Assembly (NCBI GenBank): GCA_013360215.1
Contig: JABWCP010000051.1
Location: forward strand, 1 to 6,957
Reading direction: 5' to 3'
Length of the DNA stretch: 6,957 nucleotides
Origin: a bacterium
GTDB taxonomy: Bacteria; CLD3; SB21
Below the pieces are notes generated by a model. It was given only the letters and a program-made list of their open reading frames with translations. It had not been told where the DNA came from and made no database searches. The stretch's first letter is position 1. Each line of letters opens with the position of its first letter. Positions 6,752-6,957 of the stretch are shown one piece after another. Both the position numbers and the translations under genes were made by a program.

Positions 6752-6780
6752 ATAATACCATAAACGCGGTATGCTGTCAA
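6752..6780 (-). promoter_or_regulatory. Sigma70-type promoter for the giant CDS
   Basis: On the minus strand TTGACA (6780-6775) is followed by exactly 17 bases and then TATTAT (6757-6752). The -35 is perfect, the -10 matches five of six bases, and the spacing is ideal. The expected start near 6745 gives a leader of about 229 nt. A short inverted repeat, ATACC (6755-6759) with GGTAT (6768-6772), overlaps the spacer and the -10. Confidence 0.78.
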
Positions 6781-6808
6781 TCATTTTTATGTAATGTCCC
6801 CAAACGCG

Positions 6809-6835
6809 ACAACCCCGTCTCATCAACGGGGTTGT
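6809..6835 (-). terminator. Probable terminator hairpin of the upstream gene
   Basis: ACAACCCCGT (6809-6818) and ACGGGGTTGT (6826-6835) form a perfect 10-bp GC-rich stem with a seven-base loop. It begins 29 bases after the stop codon of the minus-strand gene to its right and precedes the promoter of the giant CDS, as expected for a terminator. Neither side has a good T-tract directly after the stem, so termination may be weak or factor-assisted. The stem is symmetrical, so strand is inferred from context. Confidence 0.65.
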
Positions 6836-6864
6836 GTGTAGTGGAAAGGTTTTGTGTGAAGCGA

Positions 6865-6957
6865 TCAGTAGAGTTTAGCCAAGGCCTCCAGCTTATTGAG
6901 CAAGAGGGTCGCTATACCGGGCTGATTGGACGCCGCCGTAAAGGATGGATCCAAAGC
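6865..6957 (-). CDS. C-terminal end of an upstream gene, function unknown
   Basis: A minus-strand frame enters from the right edge and ends at TGA 6867-6865, giving 30 residues that start ALDPSFTAASNQPG and end NKLEALAKLY. The tail looks like a short amphipathic helix. A hairpin follows 29 bases later, which supports a true gene end. Thirty residues are too few to name a family. The plus strand is also open here (from a GTG at 6841 to the edge), but it has no ribosome binding site and would begin just after the hairpin, so the minus reading is preferred. With a terminator and a promoter between them, it is probably not in an operon with the giant CDS. Confidence 0.55.
   Translation of the reverse strand, partial: ALDPSFTAASNQPGIATLLLNKLEALAKLY

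Larger units (their letters stand above)
6517..6864. other. Intergenic control region
   Basis: This 348-base stretch separates the two minus-strand genes and is more AT-rich than the coding sequence. From the right it holds the hairpin, the sigma70-type promoter, the CRP-type palindrome, the TACATG inverted repeat, the AT tandem repeat and the ribosome binding site. I see no convincing small protein gene, tRNA or recognisable riboswitch in it. Confidence 0.75.

Noticed and set aside
6841-6957. Plus-strand gene starting at GTG 6841 and running off the right edge
   Set aside because: It is open for 39 codons but has no ribosome binding site, starts five bases after the hairpin, and competes with a minus-strand reading that has a plausible C-terminus and terminator.

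Overview
The window is almost filled by one very large minus-strand gene. Reading from an ATG at 6516-6514 down to base 1, I find 2172 consecutive sense codons with no stop, so the gene continues past the left edge. The product is an exported, probably cell-surface or secreted, multidomain repeat protein. Its order from the N-terminus is: a Sec signal peptide; a six-bladed LDLR-class (YWTD/LY) beta-propeller; a fibronectin type III domain; a LamG/concanavalin-like jelly roll; two complete modules, each a 'GxGSLRxAIxxAN...GxDTIRF' entry motif, a long right-handed parallel beta-helix and a small Ig-like beta domain; and the entry motif of a third module, cut by the window edge. No enzymatic active site is evident. 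The parts suggest adhesion or structure, but the ligand is unknown.

The right-hand 440 bases hold the control region and the tail of another gene. A minus-strand reading frame enters at 6957 and stops at 6865; only its last 30 residues are visible. A 10-bp perfect hairpin (6809-6835) follows it and probably ends its transcript. Next come a near-consensus sigma70-type promoter (TTGACA-17-TATTAT, 6780-6752), a perfect CRP-type palindrome (TGTGA-N6-TCACA, 6697-6712), an imperfect inverted repeat (6639-6663), an AT-rich tandem 10-mer (6539-6558) and a GGAG ribosome binding site six bases before the ATG. The large gene therefore looks like the first gene of its own transcript, with a leader of about 230 nt.

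Organism: bacterial, with middling GC. Giant proteins with 'NxIGxxxxGxxxxGN...IGxGxxxGRNxISGN' beta-helix repeats, LamG, FnIII and LY repeats are common in environmental Gram-negative bacteria of the FCB group (Bacteroidota, Chlorobiota/Ignavibacteria and relatives) and in some Planctomycetota and Chloroflexota. The E. coli-like promoter, the clear Shine-Dalgarno sequence and the CRP-type site fit core Bacteroidota poorly and favour a neighbouring lineage. This is inference only; no rRNA or housekeeping gene is present to settle it.

The most notable points are the two-level repeat organisation (units of about 60 residues inside modules of about 700-830 residues), an Asp/Asn-rich possible calcium loop at the same place in both modules, and the perfect CRP-like operator inside the leader of a giant surface protein gene.
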